NCBI GenBank assembly: GCA_017461285.1
Contig: JAFTYS010000018.1
Coordinates: forward strand, 1-64,000
Source: Bacteroidales bacterium
GTDB taxonomy: Bacteria > Bacteroidota > Bacteroidia > Bacteroidales > UBA932
DNA: 64,000 bases
Reading direction: 5' to 3'
The notes under the pieces are model-generated. The model searched no databases. It had not been told where the DNA came from and worked only from the letters and a program-made list of their open reading frames with translations. The translations under genes and the position numbers were made by a program. Positions 7,937 to 16,855 of the stretch are shown one piece after another. Numbering within the stretch: position 1 is the stretch's first letter; each line of letters begins with the position of its first letter.

Positions 7937-9904
7937 TTATTCAATGGTTATCTTATCGATTATTATCGGCTTGCCACCCAAAGACCAGAAGCCTGCAATA
8001 TAGATATGCGCAGGGCTTATTGCATTGCCGTTCTTATCCTTCATCGAGTGGAGGTCTACCACCACCTTGCGCGAGTTTCCGAAATCATACATCGCTGGAT
8101 CGCTCCAGTAATTGTTCTTGTCAAAGAGGCGGAAGGAAACCTGGCTGTCATTGTTGTTTCCGAGTTCGACCGTAATCGTGCTGAAGCCGGAAAGATCCAG
8201 TCCCTCGGCATACTGCCATCCTCCGAAGCCGTACTGGCCGGTGATGAGGGTCCTTGTCGTCTCGTCGAAAGATCCTGTCTCCCAGATCGACGGATTGAAC
8301 ATCGCTGCCGTAAGAGGGAAAGGAGTGATCACATTGACTGCCACAGTCACGGACTTGGTCACGTCCGCCTGTGATGTATACGAAACGGTAAGATTTGCCT
8401 TGCCTTCACGAACGGCAATCAGCTTTCCTCCTTCAACAGACACGATTCCGGTCTTGTCCAGAACGAACTCCGCCTTATCTGTCACCGGCTTCACGGTTCC
8501 GTCCGCATATACGGCATTGACCATCAGGCTCTTGCTGTCACCCATACGGATATCAAGCGTACCTTCCACGCCCTTGATTTCCAAAGACGTCAGTTCTCCT
8601 TCAGGAACAGCTTCACCAGCATATTCCTTGAACCAGTGATATACAGGCCAAGGACATGCTTCAGGGTCATTAAGGAAAGTGTAATTGCCCGGAGTTCCCG
8701 GTACATCCCTGAACTGTGCCAGAAGCTCAGGGCTGGTGAAGATCATCCAGCTCACGTTGCCGGAATTGTCGGCTATGTACTTGAAGTTCGCTCCGAATCC
8801 CTTGCCGCCTGCAACGCCGGTGATGCTCTTTCCCCATGACGAATCATATTTCCTCGGCGCCCAGTCCATCTCGGTGACCATCACAGGCGCATAATCGGCA
8901 ACAGGCTTGATCTGAGCGTCCCAGCCTCTCTGGAATCCTTCATATCCGCCGCCGATGATGCTTCCTTCGATATTCTCCTTAGGTTCCTCCTCAGCATCGC
9001 TGTTATACCAGCCCGGATAGACATGGATCGCGAATCCGATGTTCTCGCCTGTAAAGCGATGCGTCGCATAACCGGCATACTGGGACTGATAGCCAAGACC
9101 CGGAACCCAGATGATGTTGCGTGCGCCATTACCACGTATCTCGTCAATCACTGCCTGGAAATAAAGCTGCATGTTCTTGAAATGGCTGTCGCCGGAACCG
9201 GCATAGGTTCCGTCCGGTCCCTTGATATGGATAGGTTCATTTGCAAGCTCGAACATGACCTTGCCGTTGTTCTTCAGCTTCTTATGCTTCGAAACGATAT
9301 CCCAGACCTTTATCAGGAAGGCCTGATAATCATCGTTCAGGGCGATCTTTTCCGGAGACACCCCAGGAGGACGCATCACGACATACAGTCCCTTCGAATT
9401 GGCGTATTCCACCATAGGTACAAACACCTCGTCCAGATACTTCCTGAAACGGCTTTCAGAGAATCTCTCATGGCCTTCGTACCTGACTGACTCCTGGTTC
9501 GGATCGTCGCTCCAGTACGGGTCCATATGCATACGCACGAAGTTCATCCTCCAGCCGTTCGCCAGAATCTGGTCTATCATGCTCTTGTTGTGGCGCAGAC
9601 ATCCTGCCACATCATAATTGTTCCAAGCCCAGTTGTTGAAGAACGGGCTGAAGGTCTGGCCGAAACCATGAAGATTCACGACATTGCCTTCCGCATCCAT
9701 CAGATAGCGTCCGACGACATTCAGTTCCAGCGGAGTGCCGTCATCGGTATCCGTACCTTCTTCCGGACCGGTTCCTGGTTCCGTTTCCTGTTCTTCCTTA
9801 TCCACAACAGGTTTCTGCTCTTCCAGATAATCATCCGGAAAGCATCCCGGCAGGCCTGCAAACGCCAGCACCGCCGTCATAAGCATAATGGAAAATCGTT
9901 TCAT
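7937..9904 (-). CDS. GH5 family glycanase lipoprotein with Ig-like and C-terminal binding modules
   Basis: 655 aa from the ATG at 9904; the frame is open further upstream but runs into the repeat and the preceding gene. Lipobox LPGC (Cys21), then an acidic linker with EEQ and DTDDG. The GH5 barrel covers about 60-445: RMNFVRMHMDPYW (119-131), acid/base Glu223 in ELANEP, HVYPGWY (294-300), nucleophile Glu345 in VTEMDW. A BIG2-like Ig domain follows (about 455-545), then a beta-sandwich with GGWQYAEGLDLSGFSTITVE that looks like a carbohydrate-binding module. The subfamily is unclear: endoglucanase, mannanase and GH5_21-type xylanase are all possible; the GH10 neighbour favours xylan. The N-terminus after the lipobox (FPDDYL) is nearly identical to the next GH10, suggesting exchange of secretion signals. 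Confidence 0.82.
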   Translation of the reverse strand: MKRFSIMLMTAVLAFAGLPGCFPDDYLEEQKPVVDKEEQETEPGTGPEEGTDTDDGTPLELNVVGRYLMDAEGNVVNLHGFGQTFSPFFNNWAWNNYDVAGCLRHNKSMIDQILANGWRMNFVRMHMDPYWSDDPNQESVRYEGHERFSESRFRKYLDEVFVPMVEYANSKGLYVVMRPPGVSPEKIALNDDYQAFLIKVWDIVSKHKKLKNNGKVMFELANEPIHIKGPDGTYAGSGDSHFKNMQLYFQAVIDEIRGNGARNIIWVPGLGYQSQYAGYATHRFTGENIGFAIHVYPGWYNSDAEEEPKENIEGSIIGGGYEGFQRGWDAQIKPVADYAPVMVTEMDWAPRKYDSSWGKSITGVAGGKGFGANFKYIADNSGNVSWMIFTSPELLAQFRDVPGTPGNYTFLNDPEACPWPVYHWFKEYAGEAVPEGELTSLEIKGVEGTLDIRMGDSKSLMVNAVYADGTVKPVTDKAEFVLDKTGIVSVEGGKLIAVREGKANLTVSYTSQADVTKSVTVAVNVITPFPLTAAMFNPSIWETGSFDETTRTLITGQYGFGGWQYAEGLDLSGFSTITVELGNNNDSQVSFRLFDKNNYWSDPAMYDFGNSRKVVVDLHSMKDKNGNAISPAHIYIAGFWSLGGKPIIIDKITIE

Positions 9905-9917
9905 ATCATCGAACACT

Positions 9918-11054
9918 TTATAAAGATCCTTCGCTTCGCTCAGGATGACACACTGCCATACATTCCATTTCAATAAGCCAGCCCGGACGGCATACAGGAG
10001 CCCATACGAAGACCTTCGGATGGTCCGGGAAGCTTTCCTCGTACATGGCACGGACGCATGCATAGTCAGCGACATCGCGCAGATATACGATCATATGCAT
10101 CACATCGCCGTATGATGCGCCAGCCTCTGCAAGCAGGACCTCGACATTCTCCCACATCCTGAGCGTCTGGAGACGGATGTCTCCCGGGTGGACGATCTGT
10201 CCCTTGTTGTCGATGCTGGCAGTGCCGGAGATGATCACATGTCTGCGGTCATCGTAATCCACGGCCGTACCGCGCTCGAAGGTCACTCCGTATTCGTGGG
10301 TCGGATTCAGATGGGTCGCTCCCTTCAGGTAAGTCACCTTCTCTGCCGGCATACCTGCCGCTGCATATGCATCCAGGGCCACATACGACCCGCACACAGG
10401 ATTGTTTCCTGCGATTCCGGTGCTCGCCAGATAATGCGTTTCCTTCGTAAGTCCCATGGAATCGAAACGCTCCCTTCTGCCCTTCACCACGCCTGCATAG
10501 TTATGGTCCACATCGTGGACGAAGAACCATGTACGGAGGCAGTGGTTCGGGATATCGCATCCCTCTGCCGCGAGAGCGTCAGCAAACTTATCCATTATCA
10601 TATAGGTCTGCTGCTCCGAATCAGGGCCGATGCCGAATCCGTTGCCCATCCAGAGATGCTTGTGGCCAAGATAGTCGAAGGCCCACAGTCCGTCATGCTC
10701 CGAAGGAGCCTCGCATGAAACAAGATAAGCCCACATGGCTATCTTGCTTCCGTCAAGAGGAGGCTGTCCGACTGTCGACACCGCACATTCCCAGCGCCCG
10801 TCCAGCATTCTGTCCAAGGCTTCCGACTGGTTCGCCACATCGCTGAGGAAATAGCGCACGAATACAGGTCTGGCACCGCCGCATTCCTGCACGGCTGCGG
10901 CATCAAAGGCAGCGTGGAGCGCATCCACCTGCTGTCGGAATGTTCCTTCTCCGGACACATGGACCATCATATGGTATTCGCTGAACCCTCCGTCCTTCGA
11001 GAAAGACGAAACCTGCACAGAAGCATTCTTATAATCGATCGTCATATTCTTCAT
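9918..11054 (-). CDS. Chorismatase/XanB2-like protein of the Rid (YjgF) superfamily
   Basis: 378 aa, no signal peptide, so cytoplasmic. The central part has CLRTWFFVHDVD then GRRERF (about 167-195). The C-terminal half has ISGTASIDNKGQIVHPGD followed by WENVEVLLAEAG, the arrangement of chorismatase/FkbO/Hyg5/XanB2-type enzymes, which fuse an N-terminal domain to a YjgF-like barrel and make hydroxybenzoate from chorismate (known of the family). Arg105 of classical RidA does not appear conserved at the aligned site, arguing against simple imine deaminase activity. The start is 5 nt after L3. The last codons CHPERSEGS are encoded exactly by the 27-nt repeat at 9924-9950, so the natural C-terminus may have been replaced by repeat insertion. 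Substrate unproven. Confidence 0.65.
   Translation of the reverse strand: MKNMTIDYKNASVQVSSFSKDGGFSEYHMMVHVSGEGTFRQQVDALHAAFDAAAVQECGGARPVFVRYFLSDVANQSEALDRMLDGRWECAVSTVGQPPLDGSKIAMWAYLVSCEAPSEHDGLWAFDYLGHKHLWMGNGFGIGPDSEQQTYMIMDKFADALAAEGCDIPNHCLRTWFFVHDVDHNYAGVVKGRRERFDSMGLTKETHYLASTGIAGNNPVCGSYVALDAYAAAGMPAEKVTYLKGATHLNPTHEYGVTFERGTAVDYDDRRHVIISGTASIDNKGQIVHPGDIRLQTLRMWENVEVLLAEAGASYGDVMHMIVYLRDVADYACVRAMYEESFPDHPKVFVWAPVCRPGWLIEMECMAVCHPERSEGSL
9924..9950 (-). repeat. 27-nt dispersed repeat, copy 2 (in frame at the 3' end of the chorismatase-like gene)
   Basis: Identical over 27 nt to 4388-4414 but in the opposite orientation. On the minus strand it is read as nine in-frame codons, CHPERSEGS, followed by Leu and stop. 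It lies 19 nt upstream of the GH5 start. Confidence 0.85.
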
Positions 11055-11059
11055 TTATA

Positions 11060-12532
11060 TCATTTTCTTTTAAATCCTACCTTTCGGGCCTCGCCGCTGC
11101 GTGCGAATGACGCTATGTCGCTACCCTTCAATGCGATCTTTCCGCTGACGAATTCCGGTATGTTGTATGAGTACATCTGTGACTCATAATATCTTCGTGG
11201 GTCTCTCTGCGGCAGGAGGAAAGGCTTATGCGCATTTCCGTCGCCGTCTATGTATGAGAAATACGGTTTTGTATAAAGTCCGTCATCCCTTCTTGTGCTG
11301 AACACGAGCCAGCGGCTGTTGCCGCTCCATGAATGATAGCTTTCCACATCGCTGCTGTTGAGCGCCTCCATACAAGAGGTCTTGCCTATATGCAGATCTA
11401 TCGAATAAAGATCGGAATCCTTATGCCAGATCGAGAAGTTTCCGTAATCGCTCAAGGCATAGACAAGGAAGCGGCCGTCAGGAGAGATGCGCGGGAATGA
11501 AACGCTCCTTCCTCCGGTCCTGGCGTTGTATAGGGTGTCGACTTGGGTTCCGAACGAGCAGTCTTCAGGATTGAAGTCCACACGGCACAGGCTGTACTTC
11601 GCTTCCCTGAACTTCTCCGGCATCGGTCCTACAGCTGCTGAAGAGCAGAAATACAGACTCTTTCCGTCAGGAGAAAATGTCGGGAAGGTTTCGAAGGCAC
11701 CTTCGGAACTCAAGACATCGGCCGTGACTATTTCATGCCTTTCAACATCGTATACGACCACATCAGAAGCTTCGTCGAAGACTTCTATCCTGTCCGGGTC
11801 ATGGACAAGAAGGGTCTGGTTGGTCCTGTTCACAGAGAAAGCCACATAGCGTCCGGATGTATGCCAGTACGGATATACCAGGGCGGATATCGTCTCATCA
11901 GTCTTTGTGTCAAGCTTCTCTCTGGTGCCGTCTCTGAATACATATGTTCCTCCGAATTCGGAGCGCATATGCATCAGCATTTCTTCCGGGTCACGGTCGC
12001 GGAAAGAGTGGCAGTTCACGCAGTTGCCCCTGCCCTGGGTGTTTCGGTATATCGCTGTCTCACGGAATGAGGTCAGGTCCCTCTGATATATTCCCATCTC
12101 CTTCCACAGGCTGTATCCCGGAGGTATCAGTCTGTACGCAAGATAAGGGTCCATCTCTTCCGGAGCGACATAAACCTCATACGGAACACATGCAGTCCAT
12201 CCGTCTTCGCCACGGAAGCATAGAGTGAAGGTCATCGTCTTTCCTCTGTTTTCCCGGAGAAGGGTCTTCCAGAGGCCTCGGCCGAAGGCAAAGAGGCCGT
12301 TGTCCGCACGCATGTAACGGACAGCGTCAGCAGTCTCGATCACCAGCGCCCAGTCCCTTTCCAGAGAGTCAATGACTTCAAAATTCAATGGGGCGACATT
12401 GACAGGAACCGTAACATCCTTATAATCAGGGAATATCTCCGGAGCAAAATCCGATTTTACGGTTATGTCTATCTTTGAGGAGCATCCGCAAAACATGAGC
12501 AGCAAAGCTCCGAACATCATCAGTCTTCTCAT
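11060..12532 (-). CDS. Lipoprotein L3: CxxCH motif plus TolB/PD40-type propeller
   Basis: 490 aa. Lipobox MFCGC (Cys17), signature DYKDVTVPVNVAPLNF (36-51), RLIPPGY (134-140), CVNCH at 171-175, conserved His188 in MHMR. Propeller-type strands include WHTSGRYVAFSVN, TFPTFSPDGKSLYF, SFPRISPDGRFLVY and YHSWSGNSRWLVFSTRRDDG. The CVNCHS form makes it closer to the L protein at 2336-3769 than to L1 and L2 (CLNCHHF). The start overlaps the M3 stop by ATGA, so the gene order is M then L as in the + strand pair. Likely lipid-anchored in the envelope. A heme-c role is inferred from the motif only. Confidence 0.7.
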   Translation of the reverse strand: MRRLMMFGALLLMFCGCSSKIDITVKSDFAPEIFPDYKDVTVPVNVAPLNFEVIDSLERDWALVIETADAVRYMRADNGLFAFGRGLWKTLLRENRGKTMTFTLCFRGEDGWTACVPYEVYVAPEEMDPYLAYRLIPPGYSLWKEMGIYQRDLTSFRETAIYRNTQGRGNCVNCHSFRDRDPEEMLMHMRSEFGGTYVFRDGTREKLDTKTDETISALVYPYWHTSGRYVAFSVNRTNQTLLVHDPDRIEVFDEASDVVVYDVERHEIVTADVLSSEGAFETFPTFSPDGKSLYFCSSAAVGPMPEKFREAKYSLCRVDFNPEDCSFGTQVDTLYNARTGGRSVSFPRISPDGRFLVYALSDYGNFSIWHKDSDLYSIDLHIGKTSCMEALNSSDVESYHSWSGNSRWLVFSTRRDDGLYTKPYFSYIDGDGNAHKPFLLPQRDPRRYYESQMYSYNIPEFVSGKIALKGSDIASFARSGEARKVGFKRK

Positions 12533-13980
12533 CTTCCGCTCTCCTTTTCTATAAGTTCATACACTTGATGGAACTGGGACACTATCCTTTGCGAAGGATC
12601 GGCTTCCAGAATGTCCCTCATATCCCCTTCAAGACCCTCATAGCGTATATGCATGTCCGGAAGCTGCGGCGCATGGAATTCTTTCTCCAGGCCTGCCCGC
12701 AGTTCTGCGGCCATTCCACGATAGAACAATGTCTTTTCAAGAATCGATATGTATTTCTCAGCCACATCATATGCTCCAAGCGCGGCATTTGTCTTGATCA
12801 GGACCATAAGCTGTCTCGGATTGGCATTTCCGGAAGTGACGGTATTTGCATCGAAGGCTGCCTGACGTGCAGCGGCATGATAGTCCCATGCCGAATATAC
12901 TGCGCTCTGAAGCGTCAGTCCTGTCTTCAGATTAGGTGTCGGATACATGATGCGGGAGAGGTCCTGCGGATTGTAATACATGAAGTTCTTTACAAGGATT
13001 CCTTTCTGGGCCAGGGCCAGGTTCAGATAACTGACAAGGTAGGTAGGCTGGCGTCTGTCAGCGGTCTTTATTATCCTGTCCCACTCGCCTGTTTCCGTCC
13101 AGTACTGCTCCTGGATAAGACGATAGTAGCTTCTGCTGTGGACCTTGCCATATAAGTTTCCTGCGATGAAGAAGGAGATCACTAGCCCGAGGGCGAGGAT
13201 GGCCTTCGAGTAAGCTGGCTTGACATCCATACGTCCGATGATCCATGCCGCAAGCACTACAGCAGGAACCATTGACCATGCATATGCAGGGAAGAAATAT
13301 GTCGACGGCCATTCATAGTACATGAAAGGAGTAAGAGCATGCTCCCAACCGCTCACAAGCGAGAATCTGACATATATGAATGCCGTCAAGCCCATAACGG
13401 CCGGGAAGATCAGAGCCGCGAGTCCTTTCAGGCCATCCCCTATAACCTCCCACAACAGGGCTGTTACGGCAAATACGACGGCTACACTTCCGGCAGCATG
13501 AAACAGCACCGGAATCATAAGCGCTCCGACAATATATCGCACCGGCCTCCTTGCCACAGACACATATGCATAAAAGCAAGCAAGCATCAGGATGAATGCG
13601 GCATGGCCCTGGAACCTGTAATAGTCATTCTCCATGCACAGGAACAGGAATGCTGCCGGAAGAAGACATAATCCTGCTACTGACTTTGCTTCAGTCCTCC
13701 TGCGAAGAATCCTGTATAGCAGCCATGCAGACAGGATATATATTCCGGTCAGGATGAACGTACCCGCAAACGGGATCCTCATGAACTGGGTCAGGAATGA
13801 AGCCAGAAGTGTCGCCAATCCGCCGGTCCTGGCCAGTTTGGATGCTATATCCGCCCAATCATAAAGGAAGAGGTCGTTGCTCTCGATGTTGTAGAACCGG
13901 AACTCCTGAGCAATGTGGATTCCGGCCGCCATGCATATGCAGACTGCCGCAAATATCAATATGTGGAGACCTTTCTTCAT
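12529..13980 (-). CDS. Membrane protein M3 (M-type, shortened C-terminus)
   Basis: 483 aa. N-terminal hydrophobic segments (about 5-22, 50-90, 105-150, 155-205, 225-275) and a TPR-like region with GAYDVAEKYISILEKTLFYRG, close to the + strand M protein (EVARKYVNALKQTLFYRK). Compared with that 575-aa paralogue it stops about 100 residues early and lacks the aromatic TYW tail shared by the other three copies. Because its stop forms an ATGA overlap with L3, this end looks settled rather than a sequencing error. Function unknown. It follows M2 with a 3-nt gap. Confidence 0.65.
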   Translation of the reverse strand: MKKGLHILIFAAVCICMAAGIHIAQEFRFYNIESNDLFLYDWADIASKLARTGGLATLLASFLTQFMRIPFAGTFILTGIYILSAWLLYRILRRRTEAKSVAGLCLLPAAFLFLCMENDYYRFQGHAAFILMLACFYAYVSVARRPVRYIVGALMIPVLFHAAGSVAVVFAVTALLWEVIGDGLKGLAALIFPAVMGLTAFIYVRFSLVSGWEHALTPFMYYEWPSTYFFPAYAWSMVPAVVLAAWIIGRMDVKPAYSKAILALGLVISFFIAGNLYGKVHSRSYYRLIQEQYWTETGEWDRIIKTADRRQPTYLVSYLNLALAQKGILVKNFMYYNPQDLSRIMYPTPNLKTGLTLQSAVYSAWDYHAAARQAAFDANTVTSGNANPRQLMVLIKTNAALGAYDVAEKYISILEKTLFYRGMAAELRAGLEKEFHAPQLPDMHIRYEGLEGDMRDILEADPSQRIVSQFHQVYELIEKESGR

Positions 13981-13983
13981 ATT

Positions 13984-15396
13984 CTAATATACATAAGCCC
14001 AGTAAGTGTCGGCATATTTCCTTTTCGCCTGACCGGTCTGGCCCTTGCTCATCATTTCAGTAAAGTCGGCAAAACGCTTCCATACGGTTCCGTTTACCGG
14101 AAACCTGTCCAGCACCTGAGGATCACGGGTCGCGATCAGGCACATCGCTTCCTGATAGAGGACAGGCATGGTCCTGGTGTCCTGGTAATGATTGCCTGCG
14201 GCCTGGTTGAACACATTCATGAACATACCGGCATTCTTGTCGGCCAGAAGTGCGCACAAGAAATAATCGGCATATTTCTTATTCTCGGGATATCTGGCGG
14301 TAAGAGCCGTGATATCATTGTAGAAGTCCTTGAAAAGGAAAGGGCTGCCGGTCATCGGATACTCCGGTTCAGCGTCTCTGATCGTCTCCAGTTTCTCCTT
14401 GCGGTCACGCACCCATTTCCTGTTGAATGAGGAGCGGTCAAGGATATCGACATATCGTGCAGCCAGGTCATGATCCTTGAGTGCGATATAGGCATCAGCC
14501 AAGGTCCTCATTGCATCAAAGCTCAACCCCGGAGAAGACTGCAGCGACTGCTGGTACGCGTAATATATGACAGGATTCTGCAGTCCGAGGGCCCTGTAGA
14601 AGAGGATGTTGAACTTCATGGACAGAGGGCCGTCCTGCTGCCTTAAGACAAAATCATCAGCCCCCGACAGACCATATCGGAAAGCATAGTCCGGCAGCCT
14701 GTCTGTCTCAGACAATGCGAGAAGGACATATCTGCGCATGAACCCGTTTGAAAGAGCGTCCTGGCGTGATACGGACTTAAGGATGCCGTCCCAGTCCTCA
14801 TGCTCGCCCATGTAGGCGAGACGGGCGATGGCTTCATGCTGGCGCGTAAGCGGTCCGGCATGAAGAAGATATATCGAAAACATGACTGAAAGAGCCGGCA
14901 CGGCATAAATCAGCCAATTGAATTTCAAAAACTTAGGAAGCTTTGCAGAAATTCTGACAAAGCATGTGAAGATCAGGACGGCAAGAGTAACGGCCGTCAC
15001 GATCGTAAGCATGACGCACACCTTTACCAATGTGATGTCGGTCAGCTGAAGATACACAACGGCTGGAACAGCAAGGAATGACAGCCAGAACAGACCATCG
15101 GAATCCTTGAAAAGCCTCTTCACAATGAGCCACACGCATATGGCCACGAATACAGGAACCGCAGCCTGGACTGCAGCTCCGGCTGCAGGATAGGCGAAGA
15201 ACTTCAGAAGGAAAGAAGCCATATAATTGAAGAGGTCTCCCGGAAGTTCGTACTGTATCGGCAGGAAATCAGGAAGAGCGGTAAAGAAGGATGAGCCTTC
15301 CATCCACACCATGAAATATGGGAAGCAGATATACCATCCGCCCCATACCAGCAGGAATGCCGCAAGTGTTATGATCAGCTTCTTCATATCCTTCAT
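13984..15396 (-). CDS. Membrane protein M2 (M-type, TPR-like C-terminus)
   Basis: 470 aa. First segment near residues 6-28, then PYFMVWMEGSSFF, which matches HYLIWLEGYSFF in M1 and is a conserved loop of the family. Several more membrane segments follow up to about residue 195. The C-terminal half carries the TPR-like unit LKDHDLAARYVDILDRSSFNRKW and ends KYADTYWAYVY. Start chosen at 15396 because its ATG overlaps the stop of L2 (ATGA). Paired with L2. Most similar to M1, suggesting duplication of an L-M pair. Confidence 0.68.
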   Translation of the reverse strand: MKDMKKLIITLAAFLLVWGGWYICFPYFMVWMEGSSFFTALPDFLPIQYELPGDLFNYMASFLLKFFAYPAAGAAVQAAVPVFVAICVWLIVKRLFKDSDGLFWLSFLAVPAVVYLQLTDITLVKVCVMLTIVTAVTLAVLIFTCFVRISAKLPKFLKFNWLIYAVPALSVMFSIYLLHAGPLTRQHEAIARLAYMGEHEDWDGILKSVSRQDALSNGFMRRYVLLALSETDRLPDYAFRYGLSGADDFVLRQQDGPLSMKFNILFYRALGLQNPVIYYAYQQSLQSSPGLSFDAMRTLADAYIALKDHDLAARYVDILDRSSFNRKWVRDRKEKLETIRDAEPEYPMTGSPFLFKDFYNDITALTARYPENKKYADYFLCALLADKNAGMFMNVFNQAAGNHYQDTRTMPVLYQEAMCLIATRDPQVLDRFPVNGTVWKRFADFTEMMSKGQTGQAKRKYADTYWAYVY

Positions 15397-16844
15397 TCTT
15401 CTGTCTTGAACAATTCCTCAGCCTCTTTCGGAAGCTTTACCTCTCCGTCTATGAACTCCGGCACATTGAACGACTTGAGACGCCATGCATGCTGCCGCGG
15501 ATCCTCCTGCGGCAGGAGAAAAGGCTTATCGGGCTTTCCGTTTTCATCTATATATGCAATGAAGAGACGGGTGTACCTTCCGTCCAGCCTGCGGCTTCCG
15601 AAAATCACCCATCTTCCGTCAGATGACCAGGAATGATAGCTGTCCGCCTGTGCTGATGCATTCAGCCTTGAAACATCGACATCTTCCATTGTCTGCAGAT
15701 CCATCATCCTCAGGTCTGCATCCTGATGCCAGATCGGGAAGGTACCGTAGTCAGACCATGTGTAAAGCAGATATCGTCCGTCCTGTGAGACTCTAGGATA
15801 GGAGACGCTTCCACCAAGCTTACGCGAATTGTAAAGGGTATCTACCTGAGCATCAAAAGATCCCGTCTGAGGATCGAAGGCGACGCGAAGCAGGTCGTAA
15901 TGCATGTCCAGAGAGAATTCGACAGGCAGAGAATCGGCCGTATATGATGCGAAATACAGATATTTTCCGTCCGGCGACCAGGCAGGGAAGGTCTCGAGCG
16001 ACTCTTCGGTAAAGAAACGCGGATCCACCAGCACCTCTCCCCTCTCGGTATCATAAACGACCAGGTCTGAAGCGGTATCGAAGACTTCCACCTGCTGACG
16101 TCCTTCTCCGAAGAAGACCTGGTGGGTTGTGTTCGAAGAAAATGCTATATAGCGTCCTTCAGGATGCCATGCAGGATAGGTCGTATTCCTGTTCGGCCAG
16201 ATCTCATCGAACCTGATCTTTGAGAGTCTGCCGTTATGATAAAGAATGGTTCCTCCATTTGCTCCGCGGGCATGGAACATCATGCTTCCAGAAGAATATG
16301 AAGGGAAATGATGGCAGTTGAGGCATGTGGAGATGGTCTCATGGTTTGTGACGATGGCCGATTCCTTAAAGGATGTCAGGTCCCGCTGATAAAGGCCAAG
16401 CTGCCTCCAACTGACGTATCCCGGCTCTATCAGACGGTATGCCACCCAAGGATCTATCTCTCTGTCTTCCACATGGATAGGGAAAGGAAGATATGCCATT
16501 CCCTGCGGATAGTCATCGCTCCATACAGATACATATACGTCAATATTTCCTCCTGCAGCCAGCTTCAGCATCTCGCGCCATTTCTTAAGAGGAATCTGCA
16601 CTACCCCTTCCCTTCCCCTGACCTTCAGGAGTTCATTCCCCTCATGACGGAAACTTGCCTGAATACGGCCGGCATCTTCAACCATGAAGTTCAGAGGGGC
16701 TATATTGCTCGGGATAGTGACTTCAGCATAATCCGGGAAAATCACAGGCCTGCATTCTGCAGCCGACCTGGCTGACTTCCATGATGTACATGCAGTCAGA
16801 CAGATGGCCATGCAGGCTATGAGGAATATGCTGTATCTCTTCAT
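15393..16844 (-). CDS. Lipoprotein L2: CxxCH motif plus TolB/PD40-type propeller
   Basis: 483 aa. Lipobox LTAC (Cys19) then TSWKSARS. Signature DYAEVTIPSNIAPLNF (38-53), RLIEPGY (137-143), CLNCH at 174-178 followed by HFPSYSSGSMMF and the conserved His191 (HARG); propeller strands WHPEGRYIAFSSN, TFPAWSPDGKYLYF, SYPRVSQDGRYLLY, YHSWSSDGRWVIFGSRRLDG. Close to L1 along its whole length. The pair of Met residues before His191 offers another possible axial ligand. Overlaps M2 by ATGA and starts 11 nt after M1. Confidence 0.7.
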   Translation of the reverse strand: MKRYSIFLIACMAICLTACTSWKSARSAAECRPVIFPDYAEVTIPSNIAPLNFMVEDAGRIQASFRHEGNELLKVRGREGVVQIPLKKWREMLKLAAGGNIDVYVSVWSDDYPQGMAYLPFPIHVEDREIDPWVAYRLIEPGYVSWRQLGLYQRDLTSFKESAIVTNHETISTCLNCHHFPSYSSGSMMFHARGANGGTILYHNGRLSKIRFDEIWPNRNTTYPAWHPEGRYIAFSSNTTHQVFFGEGRQQVEVFDTASDLVVYDTERGEVLVDPRFFTEESLETFPAWSPDGKYLYFASYTADSLPVEFSLDMHYDLLRVAFDPQTGSFDAQVDTLYNSRKLGGSVSYPRVSQDGRYLLYTWSDYGTFPIWHQDADLRMMDLQTMEDVDVSRLNASAQADSYHSWSSDGRWVIFGSRRLDGRYTRLFIAYIDENGKPDKPFLLPQEDPRQHAWRLKSFNVPEFIDGEVKLPKEAEELFKTEE

Positions 16845-16855
16845 GTTTCTATCTG

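Noticed and set aside
7930..7944. TTG start for the GH10 gene
   Set aside because: It adds five residues before a normal signal peptide and overlaps the GH5 gene; the ATG at 7929 suffices. The same reasoning removes the TTG at 30426 for the first SusD.
9905..10075. N-terminal extension of the GH5 protein
   Set aside because: It runs through the 27-nt repeat and the preceding gene. The lipoprotein signal begins at the ATG at 9904.
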